From contig OY969798.1 of the NCBI GenBank assembly GCA_963703165.1, positions 3,658,001 to 3,722,000 on the forward strand: a DNA stretch of 64,000 nucleotides, in the 5' to 3' direction. The notes below the pieces were generated by a model, which did not search any database, was not told the DNA's origin, and saw nothing but the letters and a program-made list of their open reading frames with translations. The translations under genes were made by a program, and so were the position numbers. Shown here piece after piece: positions 8,664-21,791 of this stretch; within the stretch, counting starts at the first letter, position 1; every line of letters starts with the position of its first letter. This stretch comes from JBQTKD01 sp963703165. GTDB taxonomy: Bacteria; Actinomycetota; Actinomycetes; Sporichthyales; Sporichthyaceae.

Positions 8664-8669
8664 TAGGCT
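8664..8669 (+). promoter_or_regulatory. Candidate -10 element for rplY
   Basis: TAGGCT matches the actinobacterial TAnnnT -10 pattern 78 bp before the rplY start; no convincing -35 is visible. Placed by eye only. Confidence 0.3.
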
Positions 8670-8747
8670 GCCCAGGTTGCCCGGCGAGGGAGGCCGTGCG
8701 CCTCTGCCCGTGCCTCCGTCATCGACAGGTCGTAAGGAGCAAGTGAA

Positions 8748-9431
8748 GTGTCCGAGGTCCGTATCAGCGCCGAGTCGCGCACCGAGTTCGGCAAGGGTGC
8801 CGCTCGTCGAATCCGCCGTGCCAACCAGGTACCTGGCGTCCTTTACGGCCACGGCGAAGCTCCTCGGCACATCTCGCTGCCCGGTCACGACCTGATGCTC
8901 GCGCTGAAGACCTCGAACGTGCTGCTCGCCATCGACGTGGCCGGCGACGAGGTCCTCGCGATCGCCAAGGACGTCCAGCGCGACCCGGTCAAGGGTTTCC
9001 TCGAGCACATCGACCTGCTGCTGGTCCGTCGCGGCGAGAAGGTCAGCGTCCAGATCCCGCTGCACGTCGTGGGTCACGCTGCCCCGGACACCCTGGTCGT
9101 GTCCGAACTGACCCTGCTCGAGGTGCTGGCCGAGGCCACCCACATCCCGCAGTTCTTCGAGGTCAGCATCGAGGGCCGGCACGCCGGGTCGCAGATCCTG
9201 GCCAAGGACATCGTTCTCCCGGCAGGCATCGAGCTCGTCACCGACGCCGAGCACCTCGTCGTCAACATCACGCAGCCGCAGAGCGAGGCCGCACTCGAGG
9301 CCGAGCTGGAGGCCGCCGAGGCCGAGCTGGGCATCGAGCGCGAGGAGTCCGACGAGGCAGTGGCCGAAGCAGAGGCCGAGGCTGCTGCCGAGGGCGAAGG
9401 CGACGACGCCGCCGCGAAGTCCGAGGAGTAG
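8748..9431 (+). CDS. rplY: 50S ribosomal protein L25/general stress protein Ctc
   Basis: 227 residues: an N-terminal L25 domain that binds 5S rRNA (residues 1-95, beginning SEVRISAESRTEFGKGAARRIR) and a TL5/Ctc C-terminal beta domain, then a very acidic Glu/Ala tail (about 185-227) usual in actinobacterial homologues. GTG start at 8748 is supported by TAAGGAGC eight bases upstream. Six bases separate its stop from pth, forming the conserved rplY-pth pair. Confidence 0.96.
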   Translation: MSEVRISAESRTEFGKGAARRIRRANQVPGVLYGHGEAPRHISLPGHDLMLALKTSNVLLAIDVAGDEVLAIAKDVQRDPVKGFLEHIDLLLVRRGEKVSVQIPLHVVGHAAPDTLVVSELTLLEVLAEATHIPQFFEVSIEGRHAGSQILAKDIVLPAGIELVTDAEHLVVNITQPQSEAALEAELEAAEAELGIEREESDEAVAEAEAEAAAEGEGDDAAAKSEE

Positions 9432-9437
9432 CCCTCC

Positions 9438-10019
9438 GTGGGCGACGAGCGCTGGCTTGTCGTCGGTCTGGGGAATCCGGGTCCGCAGTACGTCGCGAAC
9501 CGGCACAACATCGGATTCCTGGTGCTCGACGTGCTCGCGGAGCGTGTCCGCGGCGCGTTCAAGGCGCACAAGGCACGGGCCGACGTCGTCGAGGCGCGCC
9601 TCGGTGGACCTGGCGGCACCCCTGTGGTGCTCGCCAAGCCCCGGTCGTACATGAACGAGTCCGGCGGCCCTGTCGCCGGACTCGCGCAGTACTACGACGT
9701 CCCGCCCGAGCGGATCGTCGTCGTCCATGACGAGCTCGATCTGCCCTACGGCTCGCTGCGTCTGAAGCTGGGCGGCGGGGACAACGGGCACAACGGTCTG
9801 AAATCGATGCGCAAGTCGTTGGGCACCGGCGACTTCCATCGCGTGCGATTCGGCATCGGCCGGCCGCCCGGGCGGATGGATGCGGCAGCCTTCGTGCTGC
9901 GCGACTTCTCGGCGGCCGAACGCAAGGACATCGATTTCGAGATCGATCGTACGTGCGACGCTGTCGAGCTGCTGATCGCCGAGGGCCTCGAGCGCTCGCA
10001 GAACACGTTCAACAGCTGA
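9438..10019 (+). CDS. pth: Peptidyl-tRNA hydrolase
   Basis: 193 residues. Releases tRNA from peptidyl-tRNA dropped by ribosomes. Has the N-terminal VVGLGNPGPQY, the catalytic histidine H23 in NRHNIGF, the tRNA-binding RSYMNESG and the catalytic aspartate D98 in VHDELDLP. GTG start six bases after rplY. Confidence 0.97.
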   Translation: MGDERWLVVGLGNPGPQYVANRHNIGFLVLDVLAERVRGAFKAHKARADVVEARLGGPGGTPVVLAKPRSYMNESGGPVAGLAQYYDVPPERIVVVHDELDLPYGSLRLKLGGGDNGHNGLKSMRKSLGTGDFHRVRFGIGRPPGRMDAAAFVLRDFSAAERKDIDFEIDRTCDAVELLIAEGLERSQNTFNS

Positions 10020-10066
10020 CCCACGTTCGTAACCTGCACGATTCTCCGCCGGTGTATCTCTGAGGC

Positions 10067-11059
10067 GTGACGCGTGCCGACGCGCTGCCGGACCCCAGCG
10101 ACAAGTTCCGCGTGCGCCATGTGACGGTGCACGGGTACCGCCGCGCCTTCGTGCTGGCCGGGCGTGGTCCGGCGGTGCTGCTGATCCACGGCATCGGGGA
10201 CAGTTCGCAGTCCTGGCGCCACCTGATCCCGGAGTTGGCCAAGGACCACACGGTGATCGCGCCGGACCTGCTCGGGCACGGGCTGTCCGACCGGCCGCGC
10301 GCCGATTACTCGGTCGCGGCCTACGCCTGCGGGATGCGCGACCTGATCAGCGTCCTGGGCATCGACACGGTCAGCGTCGTCGGCCATTCGCTCGGTGGCG
10401 GGGTCGCGATGCAGTTCGCGTACCAGTTCCCGGAACGTTGCGAGCGGCTCGTGCTCGTCTCCACCGGCGGGGCGGGCAAACGCACCAATCTGATCCTCAA
10501 GGCCGTCGCGATCCCGGGCGCGGGGACGTTGCTGCCGGTCGTGACCACCCCCGGGATCCGTCAGGTCACCGAGTCCTACATCCGGATGCTCAAGTTCCTG
10601 GGTACCGGGATCGGGCGCGACGCCGAGGACTTGATCCGGTTGTTCGACGCGCTGCCCGATCGCACCGCCCGCAGCGCGTTCCTGCGAACCCTGCGGGGGA
10701 CGGTGGACCGGCAGGGCCAGGTCATCACCATGCTGGACCGCTGCTACCTGGCCGCGGGGATGCCGACGCTGCTGGTGTGGGGGGACCGCGACGCGGTGAT
10801 CCCCTTCGAGCACGGACAGCGGATCCACGCGGCGATGCCGGGCAGCCGGCTGGAGGTCTTCCGCGGTGCGGGGCACTTCCCGCACCACAGTGACCCCGCG
10901 GGATTCCTCGAGGTCCTGCGGCACTTCCTGACGAGCACCCCACCCGCGCGGTACTCGCCGGAGGACTGGCGCGCGCTGCTGCGCTCGGGACCCCCGCCCC
11001 GCTCGGCCGGGATCGCCGCGCAGGCCGAGGCAGAGGCCGCGACGGCGCTCGGAACCTGA
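10067..11059 (+). CDS. Alpha/beta hydrolase
   Basis: 330 residues, alpha/beta-hydrolase fold. Oxyanion motif LLIHGIGDSSQSW, nucleophile elbow GHSLGG with Ser108, acid candidate in LLVWGDRDAVIP and catalytic His in GAGHFPHHSDP. Closest in style to the haloalkane dehalogenase/lipase-like group; substrate unknown. The last 40 residues are an Ala/Glu-rich extension. GTG start at 10067. No signal peptide, so probably cytosolic. Confidence 0.9.
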   Translation: MTRADALPDPSDKFRVRHVTVHGYRRAFVLAGRGPAVLLIHGIGDSSQSWRHLIPELAKDHTVIAPDLLGHGLSDRPRADYSVAAYACGMRDLISVLGIDTVSVVGHSLGGGVAMQFAYQFPERCERLVLVSTGGAGKRTNLILKAVAIPGAGTLLPVVTTPGIRQVTESYIRMLKFLGTGIGRDAEDLIRLFDALPDRTARSAFLRTLRGTVDRQGQVITMLDRCYLAAGMPTLLVWGDRDAVIPFEHGQRIHAAMPGSRLEVFRGAGHFPHHSDPAGFLEVLRHFLTSTPPARYSPEDWRALLRSGPPPRSAGIAAQAEAEAATALGT

Positions 11060-11222
11060 TCTTGCGTCAGTTCGCTAACTGATCAAGGAAACTGCGATTT
11101 CATGATCGACATGGTCCGGGCATCGGACATGTGGGACAGCCCGGTCCAGGCTTGACCGGCCTTTCATCCGAGCGCGCCGTTAGCTTGGGTTGCGCTGGGT
11201 ACGGCGTGATTACCGTCATGTG

Positions 11223-12158
11223 GTGTCCGATAACCGTCACCGCGCCCCACGCGCCAAACCGACAAAGGTCGCACCTGCCAGGGTTGTCCCGGCGAAGGCG
11301 ACGGTCGGCACGTTCGGCGCGATGGATGTCTCGGCCTCGAACGGACGTCACCGGGCCGCGCCGAAGCCGTCCCGCGCACCGGTCACCGCGGGTGCGATCA
11401 CGGCTGCGGCCGCCGTCGCGGTCACCGGGTTCGTCGTGCTGGGCGACGGTGCGGACGAGTCCGCGGTGGTCTCCTCCGCCGCGTCGGCGCTGGGCGGCTT
11501 CCACTCGGCGTCGCTGGACAAGGCGAACGCGGCCGAGGGTGGCGTCGCGGGGTCCGGCGGCACCATCTCCGGAGCCCGTTCGGCCACCGGTGAGGTGCAG
11601 TTGGCAAGAGCGGCGCGGGCCAAGGCGCGCGAGTTGCTCGCCGAGCGCATCGCGGCCGTCGAACGTCAGGCAGCCGCTGCGGCCCGTGCGAAGTTGATCG
11701 CGCGGCAGCGGGCCTGTGGCTACAACCCCTCCATCCAGCGGGGCCTGACCAGTTCCGCGGCACAGCGCCAGAACGCCCGGACGATCATCAAGGTCGCGGA
11801 GCGGATGGGCCTGCCGCGCCGAGCCGCGGTCATCGCGATCGCCACCGCGCTGCAGGAGTCGTTCCTGCGCAACATCAACCATGGTCACCTCGACTCCCAG
11901 GGCCTGTTCCAGCAGCGACCGTCCGCGGGTTGGGGCAGCCCGGCCCAGGTGACGAATCCCGACTACGCCGCGCGGGCCTTCTACCGCAAGCTCAAGGAGA
12001 TCGACGGCTGGCGGCACCTGCCGGTCACCGTCGCCGCCCAGCGTGTGCAGATTTCCGCCTTCCCCTGGGCCTACGCCCGCTGGGAGCGCGCCGCCGCGTC
12101 GCTGGTGCGGTCCGTGACGGACGCCCGGCCCGAGGCGTTGACGTGTACGCCGCGCTGA
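11223..12158 (+). CDS. Secreted lysozyme-like (transglycosylase-fold) protein
   Basis: 311 residues: basic N-terminus, one hydrophobic segment (about 58-75, VTAGAITAAAAVAVTGFVVLG) acting as signal anchor, an Ala-rich helical linker, then a lysozyme-like domain of about 130 residues. The domain begins QRQNARTIIKVAERMGLPRR and carries the presumed catalytic Glu in IATALQESFLRN and LDSQGLFQQRPSAGWG. It is the positional counterpart of the lytic-transglycosylase-like gene found near mfd-mazG-eno in mycobacteria. Start taken at the second of two adjacent GTG codons (11220, 11223); a TTG at 11190 would add residues of poor quality. Confidence 0.8.
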   Translation: MSDNRHRAPRAKPTKVAPARVVPAKATVGTFGAMDVSASNGRHRAAPKPSRAPVTAGAITAAAAVAVTGFVVLGDGADESAVVSSAASALGGFHSASLDKANAAEGGVAGSGGTISGARSATGEVQLARAARAKARELLAERIAAVERQAAAAARAKLIARQRACGYNPSIQRGLTSSAAQRQNARTIIKVAERMGLPRRAAVIAIATALQESFLRNINHGHLDSQGLFQQRPSAGWGSPAQVTNPDYAARAFYRKLKEIDGWRHLPVTVAAQRVQISAFPWAYARWERAAASLVRSVTDARPEALTCTPR

Positions 12159-12243
12159 CCCGAGTTCGACAGTGGGGCTATTTGTCCGAGAATGTTTCAT
12201 AAAAGGGTGATTTCGATCACCCCCCGGTGGCACTCTCGATGAC

Positions 12244-12774
12244 GTGACGCGCACGAGACGCTCCCTCGCGCGGACGGCCATGTTCAGTGCGGCCTCCGTT
12301 CTCACTGCGAGCGTGCTCGTGGTCGGACTGGGCATCGGCCTGGTCGCGCACGTGTTCGCGGGCGCCAAGGCGCCGCAGGGGGACTGCGCGACGCGTGTGG
12401 CGCGGACCAACGTCCTGGTCGAGAAGGCCGTGCTGGCCGCCTTGCCCACCGATCGGCTGCGCTCCGTCAACCCTGCGCGGGTGGCCGATCTCGACGCGGC
12501 CGACTGCGCCTGGGACGACTGGCCGGGTGGAATCCAGGCGCTGTGGAACGGCGGCACCGGTGCGGCCACCGTGCGGCTGCTGGAGCAGGGTGGATGGCAA
12601 CGGACCGACCCCGCCGGTGGACCGCCGGGGTGGTTCGTGCGCGACGAGCAGGCCGATGACCGTCTCGACGTCGGGATGTCCGACGGCGACGCCATCGTGC
12701 TGACCAAGAAGATCGACCACCGCCGCATCGGCATCTCTGCCACCCGCGTCGGCTTGGCGGCCTGGGCCGAGTAG
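12244..12774 (+). CDS. Single-pass membrane protein of unknown function
   Basis: 176 residues, with a basic N-terminus and one hydrophobic helix (about 14-37), then an exported domain with two cysteines (GDCATR, ADCAWD) likely to pair. GTG start. No family recognised; position between the lysozyme-like gene and mfd gives no clear role. Confidence 0.65.
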   Translation: MTRTRRSLARTAMFSAASVLTASVLVVGLGIGLVAHVFAGAKAPQGDCATRVARTNVLVEKAVLAALPTDRLRSVNPARVADLDAADCAWDDWPGGIQALWNGGTGAATVRLLEQGGWQRTDPAGGPPGWFVRDEQADDRLDVGMSDGDAIVLTKKIDHRRIGISATRVGLAAWAE

Positions 12775-12885
12775 CACCGGCAAATCTCGTCGCCGCGGGC
12801 ACGTAGGCTGAGTCCGTACCCCGCGACGAACGCCGTTGTGGGGCGTTCGTGTTGTCCGGTGGAGAATTTGCAGGGGGATCCAGTC

Positions 12886-16470
<3,585 letters not shown>

Positions 16471-16536
16471 GCACGCCGTAGGATTTCCGCGCCGAGCACA
16501 ACCGCCCCGGCACCCACCTCGAGAAGGACCGCAGAC

Positions 16537-17148
16537 GTGAGCCAGCGCCGCCGCCTGCTGATCGCCGCCCCCCTGGGGCTGGTGCTGCTCGCCGGAACCG
16601 CCTGCGGCCCGAACCAGCTCGGAGCGGCGGCCATCGTCGGCGACGAGCGGATCACGATCGCCGAGGTGCAGAATGCGGTCGAGACGACCCGTGCCCTGCA
16701 GGACGAGCAGTCGGTGCTGGTCCGCGGTCCGGCCCTGGCGGCCCGCCGCGAGGTGGAGCGTCGCGTGATCGACCAGATCTTCCTGCGCACCGCGCAGGAG
16801 CTCGGCGTGAGCGCCACCGACACCGAGATCTCCTCGCTCATCGACGCGCAGCGCAAGGACCTCGGCGGGCAGGAGCAGTTCCTGCGGGCCCTGGCCTCGA
16901 ACGGGCTGAACGAGTCGCAGGTGCAGGACGTCTTCCGCACCCAGGTGCTCAGCCGCAAGATCGCGGAGAAGCTCGCCGGTGGCGCGAAGGTGTCCGCGGC
17001 CGAGCTGGACAGCCGGCTGCAGCAGAAACTGATCGCCGTCGCCGCCGGGATGCGGATCAAGGTCAACCCGCGCTACGGGGAGTTCAACCCGAGCAGCGGA
17101 GACATCGACCAGCCGCAGCCGGACTTCATCAAGGCCGCGGATCGATGA
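16537..17148 (+). CDS. SurA N-domain-like exported protein (possible lipoprotein)
   Basis: 203 residues: signal sequence ending LAGTAC, where Cys23 may be lipidated although Gly at -3 makes the lipobox imperfect. The rest matches the SurA/PrsA-type chaperone N-domain (VGDERITIAEVQNAV, helical DQIFLRTAQELGVSATDTEI). No parvulin domain is present, so it would be a chaperone-like remnant rather than an isomerase. GTG start behind GAAGGA; 12 bp upstream of mazG, so probably co-transcribed with it, as in other actinobacteria. Confidence 0.8.
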   Translation: MSQRRRLLIAAPLGLVLLAGTACGPNQLGAAAIVGDERITIAEVQNAVETTRALQDEQSVLVRGPALAARREVERRVIDQIFLRTAQELGVSATDTEISSLIDAQRKDLGGQEQFLRALASNGLNESQVQDVFRTQVLSRKIAEKLAGGAKVSAAELDSRLQQKLIAVAAGMRIKVNPRYGEFNPSSGDIDQPQPDFIKAADR

Positions 17149-17160
17149 CGCTGCTTCTCG

Positions 17161-17820
17161 GTGACTGAGCGGGTCGTAGGGTCCGGGCTGGCGGACCTGG
17201 TGGCCGTCATGGACCGCCTGCGCTCGCCCGGCGGGTGCCCGTGGGACGCCGAGCAGACGCACACCTCGCTGCTGCAGTACCTGCTCGAGGAGTGCTACGA
17301 GACCGTCGAGGCGGTCGAGAGCGGGGACCGTGCCCACCTGCGTGAGGAATTGGGTGACCTGCTGCTGCAGGTCGTCTTCCACGCACGGATCGCCACCGAG
17401 CACCCCGATGAACCCTTCGACATCGATGACGTCGCCGTCGGGATCGCGGACAAACTGAGGAACCGTCACCCGCATGTGTTCGCGGGGCTCGTCGTCGAGG
17501 ACATGGCCGAGCTCGAGGCGAACTGGGATGCGATGAAGGTCGCGGAGAAGGGTCGCACCTCCGCCATGGACGGGGTCCCGGCCGCCCAGCCGGCACTCGC
17601 GCTGGCCGCGAAGCTGCAGTCCCGAGCCCGACGCGCCGGCGTCGGTCCGGCCGTCGCCCCCGCCGACCTGCCCGCCGACGGCGACCTGGGCGCTGCCCTG
17701 TTCGCTCTGGTGGCCACCGCCGCCGCACGCGGGCTGGAGCCGGAGGCGGAACTGCGGCGCGCGTGCCGCGAGTACGCCGCAGCGGTCCGGGCCGACGAGG
17801 CCACCCGGTCCGATTCCTAG
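17161..17820 (+). CDS. mazG: Nucleoside triphosphate pyrophosphohydrolase MazG
   Basis: 219 residues. Hydrolyses (d)NTPs to monophosphates and pyrophosphate. The MazG domain contains LRSPGGCPWDAEQTH, then metal-binding EECYE and EELGDLLLQVVFHARIA. The second half is a weaker, Ala-rich repeat of the fold. GTG start. Sits in the conserved mfd-(surA-like)-mazG order. Confidence 0.95.
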   Translation: MTERVVGSGLADLVAVMDRLRSPGGCPWDAEQTHTSLLQYLLEECYETVEAVESGDRAHLREELGDLLLQVVFHARIATEHPDEPFDIDDVAVGIADKLRNRHPHVFAGLVVEDMAELEANWDAMKVAEKGRTSAMDGVPAAQPALALAAKLQSRARRAGVGPAVAPADLPADGDLGAALFALVATAAARGLEPEAELRRACREYAAAVRADEATRSDS

Positions 17821-17992
17821 CCGTTCGGCCGAAAACCACCGATTCGCCGGCGGACGAACGCTGAGGAACTCACGCCAGTTGCGCGTGCGTCGGCGGTACG
17901 AACGCCGGGCGACGGTAGGGTGATCACGTCGCTCTCCGCACCCCCATGACGGGGGCGTCGTGGGCATGGAACTCGGTTCAGACGAGGTGAGG

Positions 17993-19729
17993 ATGGGCTC
18001 CACCGGCAAGCCGGCCGCCGTCGCGGCGGACGCTCGCAAGCTGGTGCACCGCAGTGTGCGCAAGGCAAAGCGGCAGGTCGGCAAGCAGTTGCGCCAACGC
18101 GGATGGGCGCCTGTCAACGAGCTGAACCGCAACCGCAGCGGTGCCCTTCTCGGCACGGTCGAGACCTTCACCCGCGACGCGGTCAGCGGTTGGGTCGCGA
18201 TTCCGGCCGGGCACGCCCCGGTGCGGGTGACCCTGCATCTGGAGGACCTGCAGGTCGCGGGGACCTGGGCCAACGACGTGGTGTCGCGGTCCGGGGACAC
18301 CGAGATCCGCGGCTTCCGCTTCGTCCTGAAGGACATCTGGGCCTACGCCGCGGTCGACCAGACCCTGACCGTCCGCGCGGACGGCGCACCCCTACCGATC
18401 GCCGGAGTAGGGATGCATCTGCGGGTCGATCGGGGTGGCACCCGCACGATCGGCACGTTGAAGCGAAGACTGAACTCCGGCCACGTGTTCTCCAGGAAGG
18501 GGCGCCTGCAGTTGTCGAAGTCGCTGGACGAGGCATGGCAGACCGAGGTACTCGATTTCTACGCCGGGCTGCGCACCGTCATCAAGGACTCGTTGGGTCT
18601 GGATCTGTTCGTCATGTACGGCAGCCTGCTCGGCGCTGTGCGGGAGAACGGATTCATCGGGCATGACGACGACTTCGACGCCGCGGTCATCGTCGATGCC
18701 ACCACCGGCGCCGAGGCGATCGAAGCGCTGAAGAAGCTGGCATTCGCCCTCATCGACGCCGGCTACGACGTCGAGGGTCGGCGCACCGCCGTGCACGTGC
18801 ACCACCGGGACAACCCGAAGCTGCGCGTCGACGTCTTCCACCTGTACTTCGACGCCGCCGGGATCCTGCAGTTCGCCTTCGGTATCGCCGGCGACACCGA
18901 CATCCGCAAGGAGTCGTGGCAGGGCCTCAACGACATCCCGTTCGGCCCCGGGCGGGTGTTGGTCCCCGTCAACGGCGAGGCGATGGTCGAGACCATCTAC
19001 GGCGCCGGCTGGCGCACGCCGAACCCCGGGTTCAACTGGGACACCGACCGCTCCAAGCGCGCCCGCGACGCGATCGTCCCGCTGGACGACGTCGAGGAGA
19101 TCTACTGGGCGAACTTCTACGCCAAGGTCGAGTACACCTCCGGTTCGACGTTCCAGGAGTGGGTCAATGCCCGCGAGGGCATGACCGAGCACGTCGTCGA
19201 CATCGGCTGCGGCGACGGACGCGACTCCTACGCGTTCGGACAGGCCGGGCGGCACGTCACCGGCCTGGACCGCTCGCACATCGGGGTGCGGCACGCGGAC
19301 AAGAAGGCCCACGACATGGGCATGTACCCGCGGGTGCAGTTCCAGGCCTGCGACGTCGGCGAGGCCGAGCCACTGACCGCGGTCCTGTCCGGTGCCACCG
19401 AGCGGGCCGGGTCCGCTCCGGTCACCTTCTACGCACGGTTCTTCCTGCACTCGATCCCCGAGGACGTGCAGGAGACGCTGATGGGCACGGTGGCCTCGGT
19501 GGCCCGGTCCGGCGACAAGTTCGCCGCCGAGTTCCGCACCACCGGCGACGCCGACCTCGCGAAGGTGCACACCAAGCACTACCGCCGCTTCCAGGACGGC
19601 TGGGCGTTCGGCAACGCGCTGCGGGAGAAGTACGGCTTCGACGTCGAGTTCGAGGTCGAGGACACCGGCTTCTCGCCGTACAAGGACGAGGACCCGGTCC
19701 TGTACCGGGTCGTGGCTACCAAGCGATAG
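17993..19729 (+). CDS. LicD-type transferase fused to SAM methyltransferase (paralogue 1)
   Basis: 578 residues from ATG 17993 (GAGGTGAGG just upstream; in-frame ATG at 17960 and 17966 are alternatives). Basic helical N-terminus, a possible beta domain (about 55-140), a LicD-family nucleotidyltransferase-fold domain (about 175-360) with YGSLLGAVRENGFIGHDDDF near 207-226, then a class I methyltransferase with VDIGCGDGRDS near 403. LicD proteins transfer phosphocholine or other phospho-substituents to surface glycans. The next gene is a divergent paralogue of the same architecture seven bases downstream, and the convergent gene makes a polyol-phosphate polymer. Joint modification of that polymer is inferred; acceptor and donor are unknown. 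Confidence 0.85.
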   Translation: MGSTGKPAAVAADARKLVHRSVRKAKRQVGKQLRQRGWAPVNELNRNRSGALLGTVETFTRDAVSGWVAIPAGHAPVRVTLHLEDLQVAGTWANDVVSRSGDTEIRGFRFVLKDIWAYAAVDQTLTVRADGAPLPIAGVGMHLRVDRGGTRTIGTLKRRLNSGHVFSRKGRLQLSKSLDEAWQTEVLDFYAGLRTVIKDSLGLDLFVMYGSLLGAVRENGFIGHDDDFDAAVIVDATTGAEAIEALKKLAFALIDAGYDVEGRRTAVHVHHRDNPKLRVDVFHLYFDAAGILQFAFGIAGDTDIRKESWQGLNDIPFGPGRVLVPVNGEAMVETIYGAGWRTPNPGFNWDTDRSKRARDAIVPLDDVEEIYWANFYAKVEYTSGSTFQEWVNAREGMTEHVVDIGCGDGRDSYAFGQAGRHVTGLDRSHIGVRHADKKAHDMGMYPRVQFQACDVGEAEPLTAVLSGATERAGSAPVTFYARFFLHSIPEDVQETLMGTVASVARSGDKFAAEFRTTGDADLAKVHTKHYRRFQDGWAFGNALREKYGFDVEFEVEDTGFSPYKDEDPVLYRVVATKR

Positions 19730-19736
19730 GTCGTTC

Positions 19737-21509
19737 GTGGATCCGCAGCGCCTTGCCTCGACTGTTCTGGCGGGGTTGAACCGGATCGCCCCGGCGCGCA
19801 CCCGGCGCCGCGAACTGCTCCGTGCGGCCGTGCCGCGCAAGGCCCGCAAGGCCTTACGCGCTCGGCTGCGCAAGCACGCCCCGGCCCCCGTCGCGAAGAA
19901 GGCGGCGCCCAAACCGGCTGCGAAGCCCGCGGTGGCGAAGGCGAAGCCCGCGCCGCCCGGCAAAGTCACGCTCTACCGCCGCGGGGCGATCGAGGGCTGG
20001 GTCACCCTGGCCGAGGGTGTCGAGGCCGTGCCGGTGGTGCTGCGCCTCGGTGGCGTCGACGTCGCGCGCTCGGTCGCAACCCCGTCCCCGCACGCCGAGG
20101 CGGGCGACCGTCGAGGTGTCTTCCGCTTCCAGACCCGGGGTCTGTGGGAGTTCGCGCAGGCCGAGGACCGAGTCAGCGTGCTACTCAACGGGAAGGCCCT
20201 GCCGATCGCCAAGCACGGTCGCTCCGCCGCCCCCGTCGAGGTCGGGTCGCGCACGGTGACCGAACTGGCCGCCTTGCTCGAGGACGGACACGTTTTCTCC
20301 CGGTGGGGTGACCTGCAGGTGGTGAAGTCGAAGGACCTCACCTGGATCGACGCGGTCCTCGACCTCTACGACTGGGTCGCGAAGGTCCTGAAGGAGGACT
20401 TCGACTACGAGCCCTTCGTCATCTACGGCAGCCTGCTCGGCACCATCCGCGAGGGCGGCGTGATCGGCGTCGACAACGACGCGGACATGGCCTACGTCTC
20501 CCGGCACCGCCGGAACCCCGCGCTGGCCGAGGAGATGCGCGACATCGCGCTCAAACTCATCGACACCGGGCTGCGCACCACGATCGTCTCCACCAACCTC
20601 TACGTGTGGAACCCGGCCCAGCCGGAGGTTCGCATCGACCTGTTCCACCTGTACTGGGACCGTCACGACATCCTCGCGTTCCCCTTCGGCGTCGCGGGCA
20701 GCAGAGATGTGACGCGCAGTCAGTGGCAGGGCGTGACCACGGCCCCGTTCTGCCACCGCACCGTCGGCGTTCCCGAACTCGCCGAGGAAGTGGTCGCCGC
20801 GATGTACGGCGACTCCTGGCGCGTTCCCAACCCTGGCTTCTCCTGGAAGAAGGATCGCCGGACCGCCGGCCACGCGGGGAAGATCCCGCCGGAGGTCTGG
20901 GGCCCGACCAACTGGGAGGACCACTACGCCCGGGTCGAGTTCGCCGAACCCTCGTCGTTCGCGACCTCGCTGCTGGCCCGCGACGACCTGCCCGCCCGCG
21001 TGGTGGACCTCGGCAGCGGCTGCGGCCGTGACGCCGTCGCGTTCGCCGCCTCGGGCCGCGGCGTGCTCGGGCTGGACCGTTCCACCCGTGCCGTCGACCA
21101 GGCCCGCACCCGCGTGCCCGAGGCGCGCTTCGAGGTCGCGGACCTCGGCACCGACGCCTGGATCCCTGTGCTGCGCGAATGGATTGCCGCGGCGGAGGGC
21201 CCGGTGCTCTTCCACGCCCGGTTCCTGTTCCACGCCCTGAGCGAGGAGGCTCAGGAGGCAGCGCTCACCGCGCTCGTGGACGTGTCCCGCCCCGGCGACC
21301 TGCTGGCCGCCGAGTTCCGCAGCACCGACGACGAGAAGCTGCCGAAGAACGCGGCCAAGATGTTCCGCCGCTTCCTCGACGCCGCCGCCTTCGACGACGA
21401 CCTCGCCAAGCGCGGCTTCGAGATCGTCGAGACCGCCGACGGCGCGGGCCTCTCCCCGTACGAGAAGGAAGACCCAGCCCTGCACCGGGTCATCGCGCGC
21501 CGCGTCTGA
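19737..21509 (+). CDS. LicD-type transferase fused to SAM methyltransferase (paralogue 2)
   Basis: 590 residues, same order as the preceding gene: basic Ala/Lys-rich N-terminus, beta-like segment (about 75-150), LicD domain with YGSLLGTIREGGVIGVDND near 225-245, methyltransferase with VDLGSGCGRDAVAF near 422. The metal-binding run differs from paralogue 1 (VDNDAD against HDDDFD) and the first methyltransferase glycine motif is GSGCG rather than GCGDG, so the two probably act on different substrates. GTG start. Co-transcribed with paralogue 1. Confidence 0.85.
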   Translation: MDPQRLASTVLAGLNRIAPARTRRRELLRAAVPRKARKALRARLRKHAPAPVAKKAAPKPAAKPAVAKAKPAPPGKVTLYRRGAIEGWVTLAEGVEAVPVVLRLGGVDVARSVATPSPHAEAGDRRGVFRFQTRGLWEFAQAEDRVSVLLNGKALPIAKHGRSAAPVEVGSRTVTELAALLEDGHVFSRWGDLQVVKSKDLTWIDAVLDLYDWVAKVLKEDFDYEPFVIYGSLLGTIREGGVIGVDNDADMAYVSRHRRNPALAEEMRDIALKLIDTGLRTTIVSTNLYVWNPAQPEVRIDLFHLYWDRHDILAFPFGVAGSRDVTRSQWQGVTTAPFCHRTVGVPELAEEVVAAMYGDSWRVPNPGFSWKKDRRTAGHAGKIPPEVWGPTNWEDHYARVEFAEPSSFATSLLARDDLPARVVDLGSGCGRDAVAFAASGRGVLGLDRSTRAVDQARTRVPEARFEVADLGTDAWIPVLREWIAAAEGPVLFHARFLFHALSEEAQEAALTALVDVSRPGDLLAAEFRSTDDEKLPKNAAKMFRRFLDAAAFDDDLAKRGFEIVETADGAGLSPYEKEDPALHRVIARRV

Positions 21510-21518
21510 GCCGGACGT

Positions 21519-21761
21519 TCACTCGTAGTACCGGGCTCCTCGCAGCGAATCCGCGACGATCTGCCACGGATCCATCGGCACGGGGCGGTCTGTATTGGTG
21601 TAGCCGTTCTCGATCGATCCGAGCAGTGCCGCCCACGCCTCGAGGAACCCGTCGAGGCCGTTGTGTTCCCAGTCCTCGGCGCCGTTCTCGAAATCGGTCA
21701 GAACCTCGCTGATCGCATGCAGCAGTTGATCGCGCCCCGCCAGGCTCTCGTGCGCTCTCAT
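21519..21761 (-). CDS. Small DUF7660-like hypothetical protein
   Basis: 80 residues with the pattern FENGAEDWEHNGLDGFLEAWAALLGSIENGY ... DPWQIVADSLRGARYYE, resembling small DUF7660-type proteins. Acidic, no membrane segment. Lies between convergent surface-polymer genes, 30 bp before the start side of neither, so possibly monocistronic. Function unknown. Confidence 0.7.
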   Translation of the reverse strand: MRAHESLAGRDQLLHAISEVLTDFENGAEDWEHNGLDGFLEAWAALLGSIENGYTNTDRPVPMDPWQIVADSLRGARYYE

Positions 21762-21791
21762 AACCGTCAGCTTGTCAGCCGGCCGGGCCGG